Of a DNA stretch of 64,000 nt, positions 52,938-60,041 are shown in pieces. The stretch is from positions 1 through 64,000 of the forward strand of contig DGIK01000029.1 of assembly GCA_002393195.1 (NCBI GenBank), written 5' to 3'. Under the pieces are notes generated by a model that was given only the letters and a program-made list of their open reading frames with translations, did no database searches and was not told the origin of the DNA. The translations under genes and the position numbers were made by a program. The stretch is from Bacteroidales bacterium UBA3824. GTDB taxonomy: Bacteria > Bacteroidota > Bacteroidia > Bacteroidales > UBA3824. Every line of letters begins with the position of its first letter. The first letter of the stretch is position 1.

Positions 52938-53300
52938 TTGTGCTTAACCTTCATTTAACATATTTCGCTTTACTTTTTGCCATTAACGCTGTAAATTACA
53001 GATAATTGTATTTTATACAATCATTATCGTTAACAATTCTATACGGTATCGTTTGCGTTAGTGTTGCCATTAATTAAAGATTACTTAATTGAAAAAATTA
53101 TACCGAATCAAATATTCGGCGTAATTTTGCATCGTAATCAGAAAGGAAATCTGGTTGCAACGAAAACAAAAGGTTCTTTGAAAATCCGCTGAAAAAGTTT
53201 TGCAAGGCTTGCTCGTGATTCAGTAATTAATTGGAACTCCCCAACGTACATAAGGAGTAGGATAGTGAACACAATATAAACCTTAAAAACACGAAGAATC
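52938..53300 (+). promoter_or_regulatory. regulatory spacer: palindromes, -7 element and long leader of the repeat-protein gene
   Basis: The 363-base spacer holds a 13-base palindrome CTGTAAATTACAG (52989-53001), an AT-rich hairpin (53001-53028), a CCGAAT-N5-ATTCGG palindrome (53103-53119), and a -7 element TAATTTTG (53122-53129). The last palindrome occupies the region between the -33 and -7 positions, as an operator would. The predicted transcript starts near 53136 and has a leader of about 165 bases with a small ACTCC...GGAGT hairpin (53236-53257). Confidence 0.5.
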
Positions 53301-53714
53301 ATGAAAAAGTTTTTTTACAACGCAGTAATGGCAGCCTTGGTTGCCGCAGCAACTTTGTTGAACACTGCAAACGCAGCTACCGTCAATCCGCTTGACACTG
53401 TCAAGATCGACAGCACGAACGCTACAGCAGCTTCTCCTGAGTCTGACGACATCGCACTCAACGAAGCAGCTCTCCCGCTCGAGCCCTGGATGATGGAAAA
53501 CATCGACCTCCTCAACGAGGAAACTCTCAACGTGGAAGGCTGGATGACTGAAGACATCGACCTCCTCAACGAAGAAACCCTCAACGTGGAAGGCTGGATG
53601 ACAGAAGACATCGACCTCCTCAACGAAGAGACTCTCAGCGTAGAGGCTTGGATGTCAGAAGACATCGACCTCCTCAACGAGGAAACACTCAAACTCGAAT
53701 CTTGGATGTTTTAA
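53301..53714 (+). CDS. small exported protein with 18-residue E-x-W-M repeats
   Basis: A 137-residue protein. A signal peptide (cleavage likely after ANA, about residue 25) is followed by a short S/T/A-rich linker. Four tandem 18-residue units occupy residues 61-132, each of the form E-x-WM-x-E-D-IDLLNEETL-x-V, and a final ESWMF closes the protein. The units are strongly acidic and nearly identical, also at DNA level (54-base period), so they arose by recent duplication. I recall short exported Bacteroidales proteins with repeated E-x-W-M segments but know of no function. Codon choice looks native and highly expressed. It follows the MCP operon but has its own promoter region. Confidence 0.85.
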   Translation: MKKFFYNAVMAALVAAATLLNTANAATVNPLDTVKIDSTNATAASPESDDIALNEAALPLEPWMMENIDLLNEETLNVEGWMTEDIDLLNEETLNVEGWMTEDIDLLNEETLSVEAWMSEDIDLLNEETLKLESWMF

Positions 53715-53816
53715 TCGACATCGCAACATTCGCAAACTCTCATTCGAGTAGCCGCAAACACCAATTCACACGGAATTTCATTATCATTTTTTATCAATAG
53801 ACAACGAACCTTTTTA

Positions 53817-53882
53817 ATGAAGAAGTACATTCGGTTTCCAATGTCCCTCTTGGAACCGGATGCGGTGGCGGAGAAGAATTAA
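53817..53882 (+). CDS. possible 21-residue peptide overlapping a hairpin
   Basis: ATG at 53817 opens a frame for MKKYIRFPMSLLEPDAVAEK plus N, then TAA. The central part coincides with a strong inverted repeat (CGGTTTCCAA, 53832-53841, against TTGGAACCG, 53850-53858), so the peptide may be a coincidence of a terminator-like structure. No promoter of its own is seen. Confidence 0.2.
   Translation: MKKYIRFPMSLLEPDAVAEKN
53832..53858. terminator. hairpin in the spacer after the repeat-protein gene
   Basis: Stem CGGTT(T)CCAA/TTGGAACCG with an 8-base loop. T-rich sequence (CTTTTTTCTG) follows only 30 bases later, so it is not a classical intrinsic terminator. The rest of the 301-base spacer before the Thg1-like gene is AT-rich, with TAATTTTA near 53941 as the only near match to a -7 element. 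Confidence 0.4.
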
Positions 53883-54015
53883 AGCCACTTTTTTCTGAAA
53901 AATTATTTTCCTTTTTATCGTTAATTCCCAAAAAAATCCATAATTTTACAGCGAAAACTTTGAATAATAATTCATTGTAATTCGTTTTAATTGTTGTTTA
54001 AGAAAATTTACGGAT

Positions 54016-54792
54016 ATGGATTTTGATGCTTTTGACAAGGAGATGCGGCGTTTTGAACAGTCGCTCGACCGCCTTATACCCGACGATGTATATCTTGTGG
54101 CGAGGTTGGACGGGCGTGGCTTCACGCGCTTGACCAAGAAGGAATGGGATTTGGAAAAGCCATTCGACATAAAATTTCGCGACGCGATGGTGGACACGGT
54201 GAAACATCTGCTCGCCGACTGCGGTTTCCGTATGGTGTATGGTTACACGCAGAGCGACGAGATTTCGGTGCTTTTTCACAAGGACGACACCGCCTTTTCG
54301 CACAAGGAGCGCAAACTCTTAACAATTCTCTCTGCCGAAGCCTCCGTAAAATTTTCAGAACTGACGGGTCGCCACGCGGTTTTTGACTGTCGCCTGTTGC
54401 CCCTGCCAACGATTGCCGACGTTATTGATTGTTTCCGTTGGCGGCAGGAGGACGCGCACCGCAATTCACTCAACTCGCACACCTATTGGGCGTTGCGCAA
54501 GAGTGGCGTATCTCAATCCGCCGCCGAACGACGTATGTCGGGCATCTCCAACGACGAAAAAATCGCCATCCTCTCCAACCTCGGTATCGATTTTTCCACT
54601 GTCCCCCTGTGGCAAAAATACGGTGTCGGCATCTACTTCGCCGACGAAATCCGCAAGGGCTTCAATCCCAAGACCAACACCGAGACCGAGTGCATAAGGC
54701 GCGTCTTGAAGGAAGATTATTTCCTGCCAAAAGGGGAGGAGTACGGAGATTTTGTGCGGAGTTTGGTGGCTACATCGCTTGACGCGGAATAA
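54016..54792 (+). CDS. tRNA(His) guanylyltransferase (Thg1)-like protein
   Basis: A 258-residue member of the Thg1/TLP family of 3'-5' polymerases. The metal-binding palm motifs are present: ARLDGRGFTRLTKK near residue 29 and YTQSDEISVLF near 77, with the HRNSLNSHTYW segment near 152 that in Thg1 contacts nucleotide and tRNA. Eukaryotic Thg1 adds G-1 to tRNA(His). Bacterial Thg1-like proteins mainly repair 5'-truncated tRNAs with template-dependent addition, because bacterial tRNA(His) encodes G-1. The protein is full length and the catalytic aspartates are intact. It converges on the M16-like gene with four bases between. Confidence 0.87.
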   Translation: MDFDAFDKEMRRFEQSLDRLIPDDVYLVARLDGRGFTRLTKKEWDLEKPFDIKFRDAMVDTVKHLLADCGFRMVYGYTQSDEISVLFHKDDTAFSHKERKLLTILSAEASVKFSELTGRHAVFDCRLLPLPTIADVIDCFRWRQEDAHRNSLNSHTYWALRKSGVSQSAAERRMSGISNDEKIAILSNLGIDFSTVPLWQKYGVGIYFADEIRKGFNPKTNTETECIRRVLKEDYFLPKGEEYGDFVRSLVATSLDAE

Positions 54793-54796
54793 CCTT

Positions 54797-56749
54797 TTAG
54801 TTTTTCTTGCTCTTCCGCATCTTGCCTGTATCCAAGATTATCGTAAAATCTTGTTTCTTCAATTGCGTGGAGAAGTCGTAATCGGTGAGGGTTATCTCGA
54901 TGCGGAGTCCGGGGGAGGTTTCAACGACCTTGACTGGCATCACGTATTTGGCGAGACGCTCGTATTCGTAGGTGATTTCCTTGACGGCCTTGCCGTCCTT
55001 GTCATAACATACCGACTTGGATTTAAGACCCGATTCGGCGGAGTAATAGTCGCTGTAACTATTGCCAAGCGCGTCGGTAACGTCTATCCTGTAATATCCT
55101 TGTCTAAACAGGTCGTAATCGCAAAAATGTTTGTAACGTATGCCAAGTTCGTCATAATGAGACTCTTGCGGGAACGACGCCTTTTGCCTCAACACAGTGG
55201 CGCGTGCGCTGTCGGGTTCGGAGAATCCGTATATCATCGTGGAATCTGCGCCTATTGCGCCGTCATATACTTCCTTAAAATGAAACAGGCTCACCGTGTC
55301 GTCGCGGCGGATGTTGTTGTCCATTCGGTACATATTGGGCGACTTGCGGAGTATGCGTCCAAACGCCTTGTATTGCAATGTGTCGTCGAATGTGTATAAC
55401 GATTGGAGGTTTACCGACATATTTTTGGGCGGGTTGTTCAAGCCCGTGGTCTCCACGTAAGCGTTGAGTATTGTGTATGCGCCAAACCCCTTGGGAATCC
55501 TTGCAACGAGTTTTTGCTTGCTGTCAACGAAATCCACCTGACGGTCTTTGGCGATGCGGTTGAGCGTGCAGAAGAGCGAGCGGTGGCCGCCTTTCACTAC
55601 GAATACGCAACTGCCGTTTTGAATGATGTTTTTGAGGTGTTGCTGCGCATCGGCGGCGGTAACGTCGTTGATGGTGTTTTCGTAATTGGTGAAATAATTT
55701 TTTGGAAAATTGTACAATATCAGGTTTGACGCGATTTCGGCGGCGTAGGCTGGGTGTTGAAGCCCTTGACGGAAAGAGTTGATGAGGCGTTCTTTGGCTG
55801 ATTGCAGTCCGCCGCTCACGTCGTAATTTTCGCTGCGCCGTTCAAAGAGTTGCGTCGCAAACTGCGAGAAGTCGTTGTTGCTGCCATCCATATTTATGGT
55901 ATTGACGTCATACTTGAAACTCGAAATCCTGTCTATTTTTCTGGCTAACGAATCGTACATAATGTAATAAACGAGGTCGTTGACCACGTAGTTTTTGGTG
56001 GTCTTGTCGCAGGGATAATAATCCATAAACGCCGCGTCGAATCCCGTAGCCATCGAATCTTCCTCTATTGCGTACACAAAATCCTGAGGCTTGATGGCGA
56101 GGGGTTCGGGCTTAGCCTTGTTGTCGGAGCGGGGCGTGGAGGCAAAGTATTTTTCCACCAACGGCTTTACAAACTCGATGTCGGTGTCCGCCACTATTGT
56201 TATCAGGCACTTGTCGGGTGCAAAACAGCGTTGACGGTAGGTCAGGTAGTCGCTCTTGTTGATTTTGGCGAGGTCGTCGGCGGTGATGTAAGGCTGACCG
56301 ATGATGTCGGAGGCGATGAAGTCGAGCGGGTTGCCATTGTCTTTGAGGTACTTGATGCGCTTTTTCTTGTAGTCGTCGAAGTTTACGTATGTGGGATTGT
56401 TGCCGTACATCACTTCGTGCATAAAGTTGAGCAGCGAGTCGAGAGCCTTGTCGTGGCTCACCATATTTTTTATCATCACCTGGTTGGCGGCGAGGGTGCT
56501 GCCTGTCATTGCCGCTACTACTTGTTTGATGCCCTTGCTCGGTCCTTCGGATAGCGACGATACGTCAGCACTGAGCCTCACGTTGCAGTAGCGGTATTGC
56601 GAGGTTGTTACCAACTGCACTCTGAAACCATTTGGCAATGTGATAACATGATGGTTTTCAATGCATTGTAATATGTTGCTGATGTCCTGCGCGGCGAGCG
56701 GCGTCGTCAGGAGGAGCAAAAGTATGATTATGTATATTTGTTTTGACAT
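54797..56749 (-). CDS. exported M16-peptidase-like protein lacking the zinc motif
   Basis: A 650-residue exported protein with a signal peptide ending at LAAQ (about 21). Residues about 30-390 have M16 peptidase fold features: FRVQLVTTSQYRY strand, a helical part, then YRQRCFAPDKCLITIVADTD near 180 and a second half-domain. At the place where active M16 enzymes have HxxEH there is EGPSKGIKQVV, so the zinc ligands are missing. The C-terminal 240 residues form an unrecognised beta-rich domain (HYDELGIRYKHFCDYDLFRQGYYRI, ITLTDYDFS), which may be lipoprotein-carrier-like. It is likely a non-catalytic periplasmic partner. It lies 18 bases downstream of the DUF1016 gene. Confidence 0.72.
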   Translation of the reverse strand: MSKQIYIIILLLLLTTPLAAQDISNILQCIENHHVITLPNGFRVQLVTTSQYRYCNVRLSADVSSLSEGPSKGIKQVVAAMTGSTLAANQVMIKNMVSHDKALDSLLNFMHEVMYGNNPTYVNFDDYKKKRIKYLKDNGNPLDFIASDIIGQPYITADDLAKINKSDYLTYRQRCFAPDKCLITIVADTDIEFVKPLVEKYFASTPRSDNKAKPEPLAIKPQDFVYAIEEDSMATGFDAAFMDYYPCDKTTKNYVVNDLVYYIMYDSLARKIDRISSFKYDVNTINMDGSNNDFSQFATQLFERRSENYDVSGGLQSAKERLINSFRQGLQHPAYAAEIASNLILYNFPKNYFTNYENTINDVTAADAQQHLKNIIQNGSCVFVVKGGHRSLFCTLNRIAKDRQVDFVDSKQKLVARIPKGFGAYTILNAYVETTGLNNPPKNMSVNLQSLYTFDDTLQYKAFGRILRKSPNMYRMDNNIRRDDTVSLFHFKEVYDGAIGADSTMIYGFSEPDSARATVLRQKASFPQESHYDELGIRYKHFCDYDLFRQGYYRIDVTDALGNSYSDYYSAESGLKSKSVCYDKDGKAVKEITYEYERLAKYVMPVKVVETSPGLRIEITLTDYDFSTQLKKQDFTIILDTGKMRKSKKN

Positions 56750-56767
56750 CTTTGTTCGGTGTTTGTG

Positions 56768-57796
56768 TTATTTTTTGCTTAGTTTGTCCATTTCGGCGAG
56801 TACTAACGCTTTCAACTCGTTGACTTCTGGTAGATAGAGTTTGTATTTCGCCACAAAAAGATTTGAATCCATACCATAAGTGGCATATTTTACCATAACG
56901 TCGTTTTTGTCGGCGGCAAGTATGATGCCAATTGGCGGATTGTCGCCCTCGGTATTCATATCAAGGGCAAAATATCCCAAATACATATTCATCTGCCCGA
57001 TGTCTTCGTGCTTAACCTTGCCACGTTTCAAATCGATTATTACATAACATTTTAACACAACGTGATAAAAAACCAAGTCAGCATAAAAATCCTCGTTGTC
57101 GATAGTAAGGCGATATTGACGACCTATAAAAGCGAAGCCCTTGCCCAATTCGAGCAAAAACTCTTCCATGTGTTTTATAAGTGCTTCTTCCAAATCATCT
57201 TCACTGTAATCAGGGGTCTTAATTTTCAAAAAATCAAAGAAATACGTATCTTTTACAATGTCTTTGGGTTGCAAGTCGCCTTCGTCGGTTTTGGTGAGGG
57301 AAAGTATTTCGTCTGTGTTTTTTGCCGCTGCCAACTGATAAAACAGTCCGCGATGGTATTGCTCCCTTATTGTTCTATACCCCCAATGTCTATTGATTGT
57401 CTCAATGATATAAAAATCTCGCTCGGTATCGTTTTCGATTGGTAGAATCTCTAACAATTGTGTCCAATTTAATTTTCCAAGCACTGCTTGGAAAATCGGG
57501 AATCGAAGGTATAACAGCCTCATATTAGCCAAGTTACTGCGCGAATATCCAGCTCCTAAGCGTAAAGAGAGGTCTTTCGACAAACGGGGAATAAGTTTCT
57601 TTCCGTATTCTGCCCGGGCATTGCCTTTTTGTTCAAATTCTACTATGTATCTGCCTATATTCCAATTAGTAGTCACTAATTCGCTGTTGACGGCACGCAC
57701 AGCCCGCATCCTTGATTGAGCAACAATTTCTGCAATCTGTTCAACCAAAGCATTGTACGCGGTGTCGGTATTTTGTATTTCTATGTTTGTTTGCAT
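56768..57796 (-). CDS. DUF1016 (YhcG-type) PD-(D/E)XK nuclease
   Basis: A 342-residue cytoplasmic protein. The N-terminal DUF1016 region (about 10-165) has the typical TNWNIGRYIVEFEQ and YSRSNLANMRLLYL stretches. The C-terminal PD-(D/E)XK nuclease domain (about 175-330) has FIGRQYRLTIDNEDFYADLVFYH (catalytic aspartate about 236) and YVIIDLKRGK (D-x-K about 252). Such proteins occur next to restriction-modification and mobile elements, but none is here. The next gene, the M16-like one, is 18 bases away on the same strand, an unusual neighbour. The upstream promoter match (TACTTTTA) is imperfect. Confidence 0.88.
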   Translation of the reverse strand: MQTNIEIQNTDTAYNALVEQIAEIVAQSRMRAVRAVNSELVTTNWNIGRYIVEFEQKGNARAEYGKKLIPRLSKDLSLRLGAGYSRSNLANMRLLYLRFPIFQAVLGKLNWTQLLEILPIENDTERDFYIIETINRHWGYRTIREQYHRGLFYQLAAAKNTDEILSLTKTDEGDLQPKDIVKDTYFFDFLKIKTPDYSEDDLEEALIKHMEEFLLELGKGFAFIGRQYRLTIDNEDFYADLVFYHVVLKCYVIIDLKRGKVKHEDIGQMNMYLGYFALDMNTEGDNPPIGIILAADKNDVMVKYATYGMDSNLFVAKYKLYLPEVNELKALVLAEMDKLSKK

Positions 57797-57958
57797 AATT
57801 AATTTGCATTTTGCGCTTGTAAAAGTAGATATTTTTGTTGAACAGGCAAAAAAATTTTTAAGTCAGGTTGTTGACCTCAAAACAGGAGTATAGATAACAA
57901 ATTAAAATAATTGAAATTCAATATATTATAAAAAAAATCATAAAATCTTTTCGAAAGA

Positions 57959-57991
57959 TTTGGAACTTGTTTATAATTTTTTTTACCTTTG
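57959..57991 (+). promoter_or_regulatory. promoter of the structured leader and zinc-ribbon/ACP gene
   Basis: TTTG (57959-57962), 21 bases, TACCTTTG (57984-57991) followed by CAA: a complete Bacteroidota promoter. The predicted transcript starts near 57998, about 225 bases before the start codon at 58224. Confidence 0.7.
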
Positions 57992-57997
57992 CAACCG

Positions 57998-58190
57998 AAA
58001 GGTATTGACAAAAATAGAAAGAGTGTTTGCTCGTAACTGACTTGCTGAAACGTCCAAAAAATCAGATATGATGTCTGTTCGGGCAAATGCTCACATTCGT
58101 ATATAGGGTGTGGGCTTTCTTTATAGTATCATATCGGCTTTGGACGGCCTCAGCAAACTATGGAGATTGTCTACGTCCTTTTTTTTGTCC
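57998..58190 (+). ncRNA. candidate structured leader RNA or small RNA
   Basis: The transcript can fold into one long nested hairpin. Outer stem: TTGCTGA (58042-58048) with TCAGCAA (58150-58156). Next: CGTCCAAA (58051-58058) with TTTGGACG (58139-58146). Next: GATATGAT (58065-58072) with ATCATATC (58128-58135). Apical stem: GCTCACA (58089-58095) with TGTGGGC (58109-58115), 13-base loop. A second CGTCC (58174-58178), directly followed by eight T (58179-58186), could compete for GGACG (58142-58146). That is the layout of an attenuator. Alternatively the T run ends a free small RNA of about 190 bases. I do not recognise a known RNA family. Confidence 0.5.
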
Positions 58191-58223
58191 ATTGTTAAAC
58201 GAACTAACACGAATAGAAAAATC

Positions 58224-58721
58224 ATGGGCTTATTAACAACAAAGTGTCCTCGTTGTGGTTCTGAGGACACAGAAAAAACGAATCTTGCGGATAAAATTGG
58301 ATCCAAAATTTTGGGAACTGCATTGCGTGCAGGAGCAAGTGCGCTTTTGGGTTCAGTGGGTATTAATTATTCCACAAGAGCAATGGGTAAACTTGATGGC
58401 GAAAAAGAAAAATGGAAGTACATTTGTCATCATTGTAATTGGACTTGGGTAGAAGGAGAAGAAGATTCTGTTCGCTCGTATGCAAGTTTCGGTTCAATTG
58501 GTTCGAGGGTAAAGGCCATCATTGTTGATAAACTTGGCGTTGACGAGGCTGAGGTAACCGACCAGGCAAGTTTCACCAATGATCTTGGTGCCGATTCTGT
58601 GGACGTTGTAGAACTCATTATGCAGTTTGAACAGGAGTTTGGTGTTACCATCCCCGACGACCAGGCTGAGAAGATTACAACCGTGGGCGATGCAATTGCT
58701 TTCATTGAATGGCGTGTGTAA
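58224..58721 (+). CDS. zinc ribbon fused to an acyl carrier protein domain
   Basis: A 165-residue protein. The N-terminal part (about 1-85) is a zinc ribbon with CPRC (residues 8-11) and CHHC (68-71) knuckles around a glycine/alanine-rich helical insertion ([16 protein letters not shown]). The C-terminal part (about 88-163) is a complete acyl carrier protein: [13 protein letters not shown], a four-helix pattern, the LGADSVD attachment motif with Ser125, and [24 protein letters not shown]. The carrier is expected to receive 4'-phosphopantetheine. The ATG at 58224 is chosen because an in-frame GTG at 58110 lies within the structured leader. The first half is more AT-rich than the ACP half, suggesting fusion onto a copy of the cell's own acpP. 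Confidence 0.85.
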   Translation: MGLLTTKCPRCGSEDTEKTNLADKIGSKILGTALRAGASALLGSVGINYSTRAMGKLDGEKEKWKYICHHCNWTWVEGEEDSVRSYASFGSIGSRVKAIIVDKLGVDEAEVTDQASFTNDLGADSVDVVELIMQFEQEFGVTIPDDQAEKITTVGDAIAFIEWRV

Positions 58722-58955
58722 GTTTTTGTTCAATTAGTTCGAGGGTAAAGACCTTAGTCGTTGATAAACTTGGCGTTGACTTTGCTGAAGTAACAGATCT
58801 GGCATCTTTTTTGGATGACTTGGGTGCATATGAGTCGGATATTAAGGAACTTATAATGCAATTTGAACAAGAGTTTGGTGTTACGATTCCCGACAACCAG
58901 GCTGAGAAGATTACCACCGTGGGCCAGGCAATTGCTATTATTGAACGAAACGCAA
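58484..58955 (+). repeat. 236-base tandem duplication of the ACP-coding segment
   Basis: 58484-58719 is repeated directly as 58720-58955. Both copies begin AAGTTT..GTTCAATT.GTTCGAGGGTAAAG-like and stay very similar at their 3' halves. The unit is not a multiple of three, so the second copy is read in a different frame from its own ATG. Confidence 0.85.
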
Positions 58956-58960
58956 GATAA
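58709..58960 (+). CDS. acyl-carrier-protein-like duplicate without the attachment serine
   Basis: An 83-residue frame made from the tandem copy of the ACP segment. It keeps [14 protein letters not shown], the helix pattern and [20 protein letters not shown]. The DSV of the first copy has become YES (Y41-E42-S43), so the phosphopantetheine position is glutamate; the serine one place later is out of register. The ATG at 58709 overlaps the end of the fusion gene by 13 bases, giving translational coupling. It may be a non-carrier structural partner or a decaying copy. The intact frame with many conservative third-position differences favours some selection. A hairpin terminator follows at 58980. 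Confidence 0.65.
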   Translation: MACVSFCSISSRVKTLVVDKLGVDFAEVTDLASFLDDLGAYESDIKELIMQFEQEFGVTIPDNQAEKITTVGQAIAIIERNAR

Positions 58961-58979
58961 AATTTCTGACAGACGGGAT

Positions 58980-59016
58980 AGGTGGACATATTTATTTATG
59001 TGTTCACCTTTTTGTT
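58980..59016 (+). terminator. terminator after the ACP locus
   Basis: AGGTGGACATA (58980-58990) pairs imperfectly with TATGTGTTCACCT (58998-59010), followed by TTTTTG. Confidence 0.6.
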
Positions 59017-59074
59017 TGTAATATTATTCAAAAGTTTTTATCCTATTCTAAAATATCCTGTTAATTAGATATAC

Positions 59075-59118
59075 AAAAAAGGCCGCCACCGGTCAAAAAA
59101 AAATCTGCCGGCGACAGC
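59075..59118 (-). terminator. terminator of the small barrel protein gene (minus strand)
   Basis: On the minus strand GCTGTCGCCGG (59118-59108) pairs with CCGGTGGCGGC (59092-59082) over 11 positions if G-U pairs are allowed, followed by CTTTTTT. It lies 38 bases after the stop at 59156. Confidence 0.65.
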
Positions 59119-59155
59119 CCCAAGTATATAAGTCGAGTTATAAAAAAGAGTTTTT

Positions 59156-59824
59156 TTAGAATTGTCCGAAACTGAATGTTACACCGTAGAACAGCGAATT
59201 GAGGGCGTCAGATGAGACAATCGGTGCCTTGGTGTCGTAATATTCGAGGTCGTGTCCGAGCAAAACCTTGTACGACACGCCGAGCGAAATGTGGAAATTT
59301 TTTGTTACATTGAGCTCCACCCTTGCGCCGGGCTCCACTTCGCACACCACGCTGTGGTCTTCGCGGTTGCTGCGGCTGCGGTAATAATGGTCGTCGTAGT
59401 CTGCCCAAGCGTCGTCGCTGTACGTAACCTCGCCCACGCCAAATTTTATAGGGAAGGAGATATGCACCGGCGACCTGTAAGCGATGATTGGCTTTACAAA
59501 CACGCCGCCCGACACGCAGTCAAATTGGTATTTGTCGTTGTCGAGTTGCTTGTCTGCCTCCCTTTCGGTAACGAAACCGCTGCCGTAGAGTCCGAGTTCC
59601 ACGCCGTGTCCGATGATGACGCCAGCCTCGATGCCGCCCTTGAAAGTTGCGCGTCCATCGACAGAACCGCCGCCTATCGTGAATCCGCCTTCAAAACCAA
59701 CATCCACGCACTCCTTGCCTTCGGGACGTTGGAATATCGTGCGCTGCTCGTCTTCTTGCTGAGCCATTGCGAGTTGCGGCAATACAATGAGCAACGCTCC
59801 GGCTATTATATGACGTATTTTCAT
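59156..59824 (-). CDS. small outer-membrane beta-barrel protein
   Basis: A 222-residue exported protein: signal peptide to about residue 21 (LAMAQ), then regular amphipathic strands with glycine-rich turns (VDVGFEGGFTIGGG, GGIEAGVIIGHGVELGLYG, VTKNFHISLGVSYKVLLG) and a C-terminal phenylalanine in GVTFSFGQF, as in BAM substrates. It should form an 8- to 10-stranded barrel. A charged loop (about 140-160, DDHYYRSRSNRED) is probably surface exposed. No family name is offered. It has its own terminator, and I could not identify its promoter. Confidence 0.78.
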   Translation of the reverse strand: MKIRHIIAGALLIVLPQLAMAQQEDEQRTIFQRPEGKECVDVGFEGGFTIGGGSVDGRATFKGGIEAGVIIGHGVELGLYGSGFVTEREADKQLDNDKYQFDCVSGGVFVKPIIAYRSPVHISFPIKFGVGEVTYSDDAWADYDDHYYRSRSNREDHSVVCEVEPGARVELNVTKNFHISLGVSYKVLLGHDLEYYDTKAPIVSSDALNSLFYGVTFSFGQF

Positions 59825-59841
59825 AGCGATAAATTTTTAGT

Positions 59842-59912
59842 TTTGTAATGCAACAATTATTTGTTACCTTTGTACACGGTAATAGTTTGCAATTACCGTT
59901 CCATTTTTTTGT
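59842..59912 (+). promoter_or_regulatory. lpxB promoter with 5'-end hairpin
   Basis: TTTG (59842-59845), 19 bases, TACCTTTG (59865-59872). The predicted start is near 59878, which places the hairpin ACGGTAAT-AGTTTGCA-ATTACCGT (59876-59899) at the very 5' end of the RNA, followed by CCATTTTTTTG. It could stabilise the leader or cause early termination. The remaining leader to 60041 has AAAAGAAT direct repeats and a CCGCC-GCAT-GGCGG hairpin (60004-60017). Confidence 0.5.
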
Positions 59913-60041
59913 TTTTCTCCATAAATGAAAAGAATGGGAAAAGAATGAAAAGAATATTCTTATAATTCTTAAAAATTCTTTCAATTTTTGGATAAAAATA
60001 ACTCCGCCGCATGGCGGTAATTAATTTACGTTTAGAGGATT

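Noticed and set aside
53001..53028. AT-rich hairpin after the MCP operon as an intrinsic terminator
   Set aside because: Stem is almost all A-T with a bulge and no T run follows; only noted within the spacer.
57998..58190. Identification of the leader RNA as 6S, SRP, tmRNA or RNase P RNA
   Set aside because: No conserved SRP tetraloop region, no tmRNA tag or RNase P core is visible, and no clear 6S-type closing stem; left as an unnamed candidate.
58110..58223. Upstream GTG extension of the zinc-ribbon/ACP protein
   Set aside because: It would translate part of the structured leader, including the T run; the zinc ribbon begins naturally at the ATG 58224.
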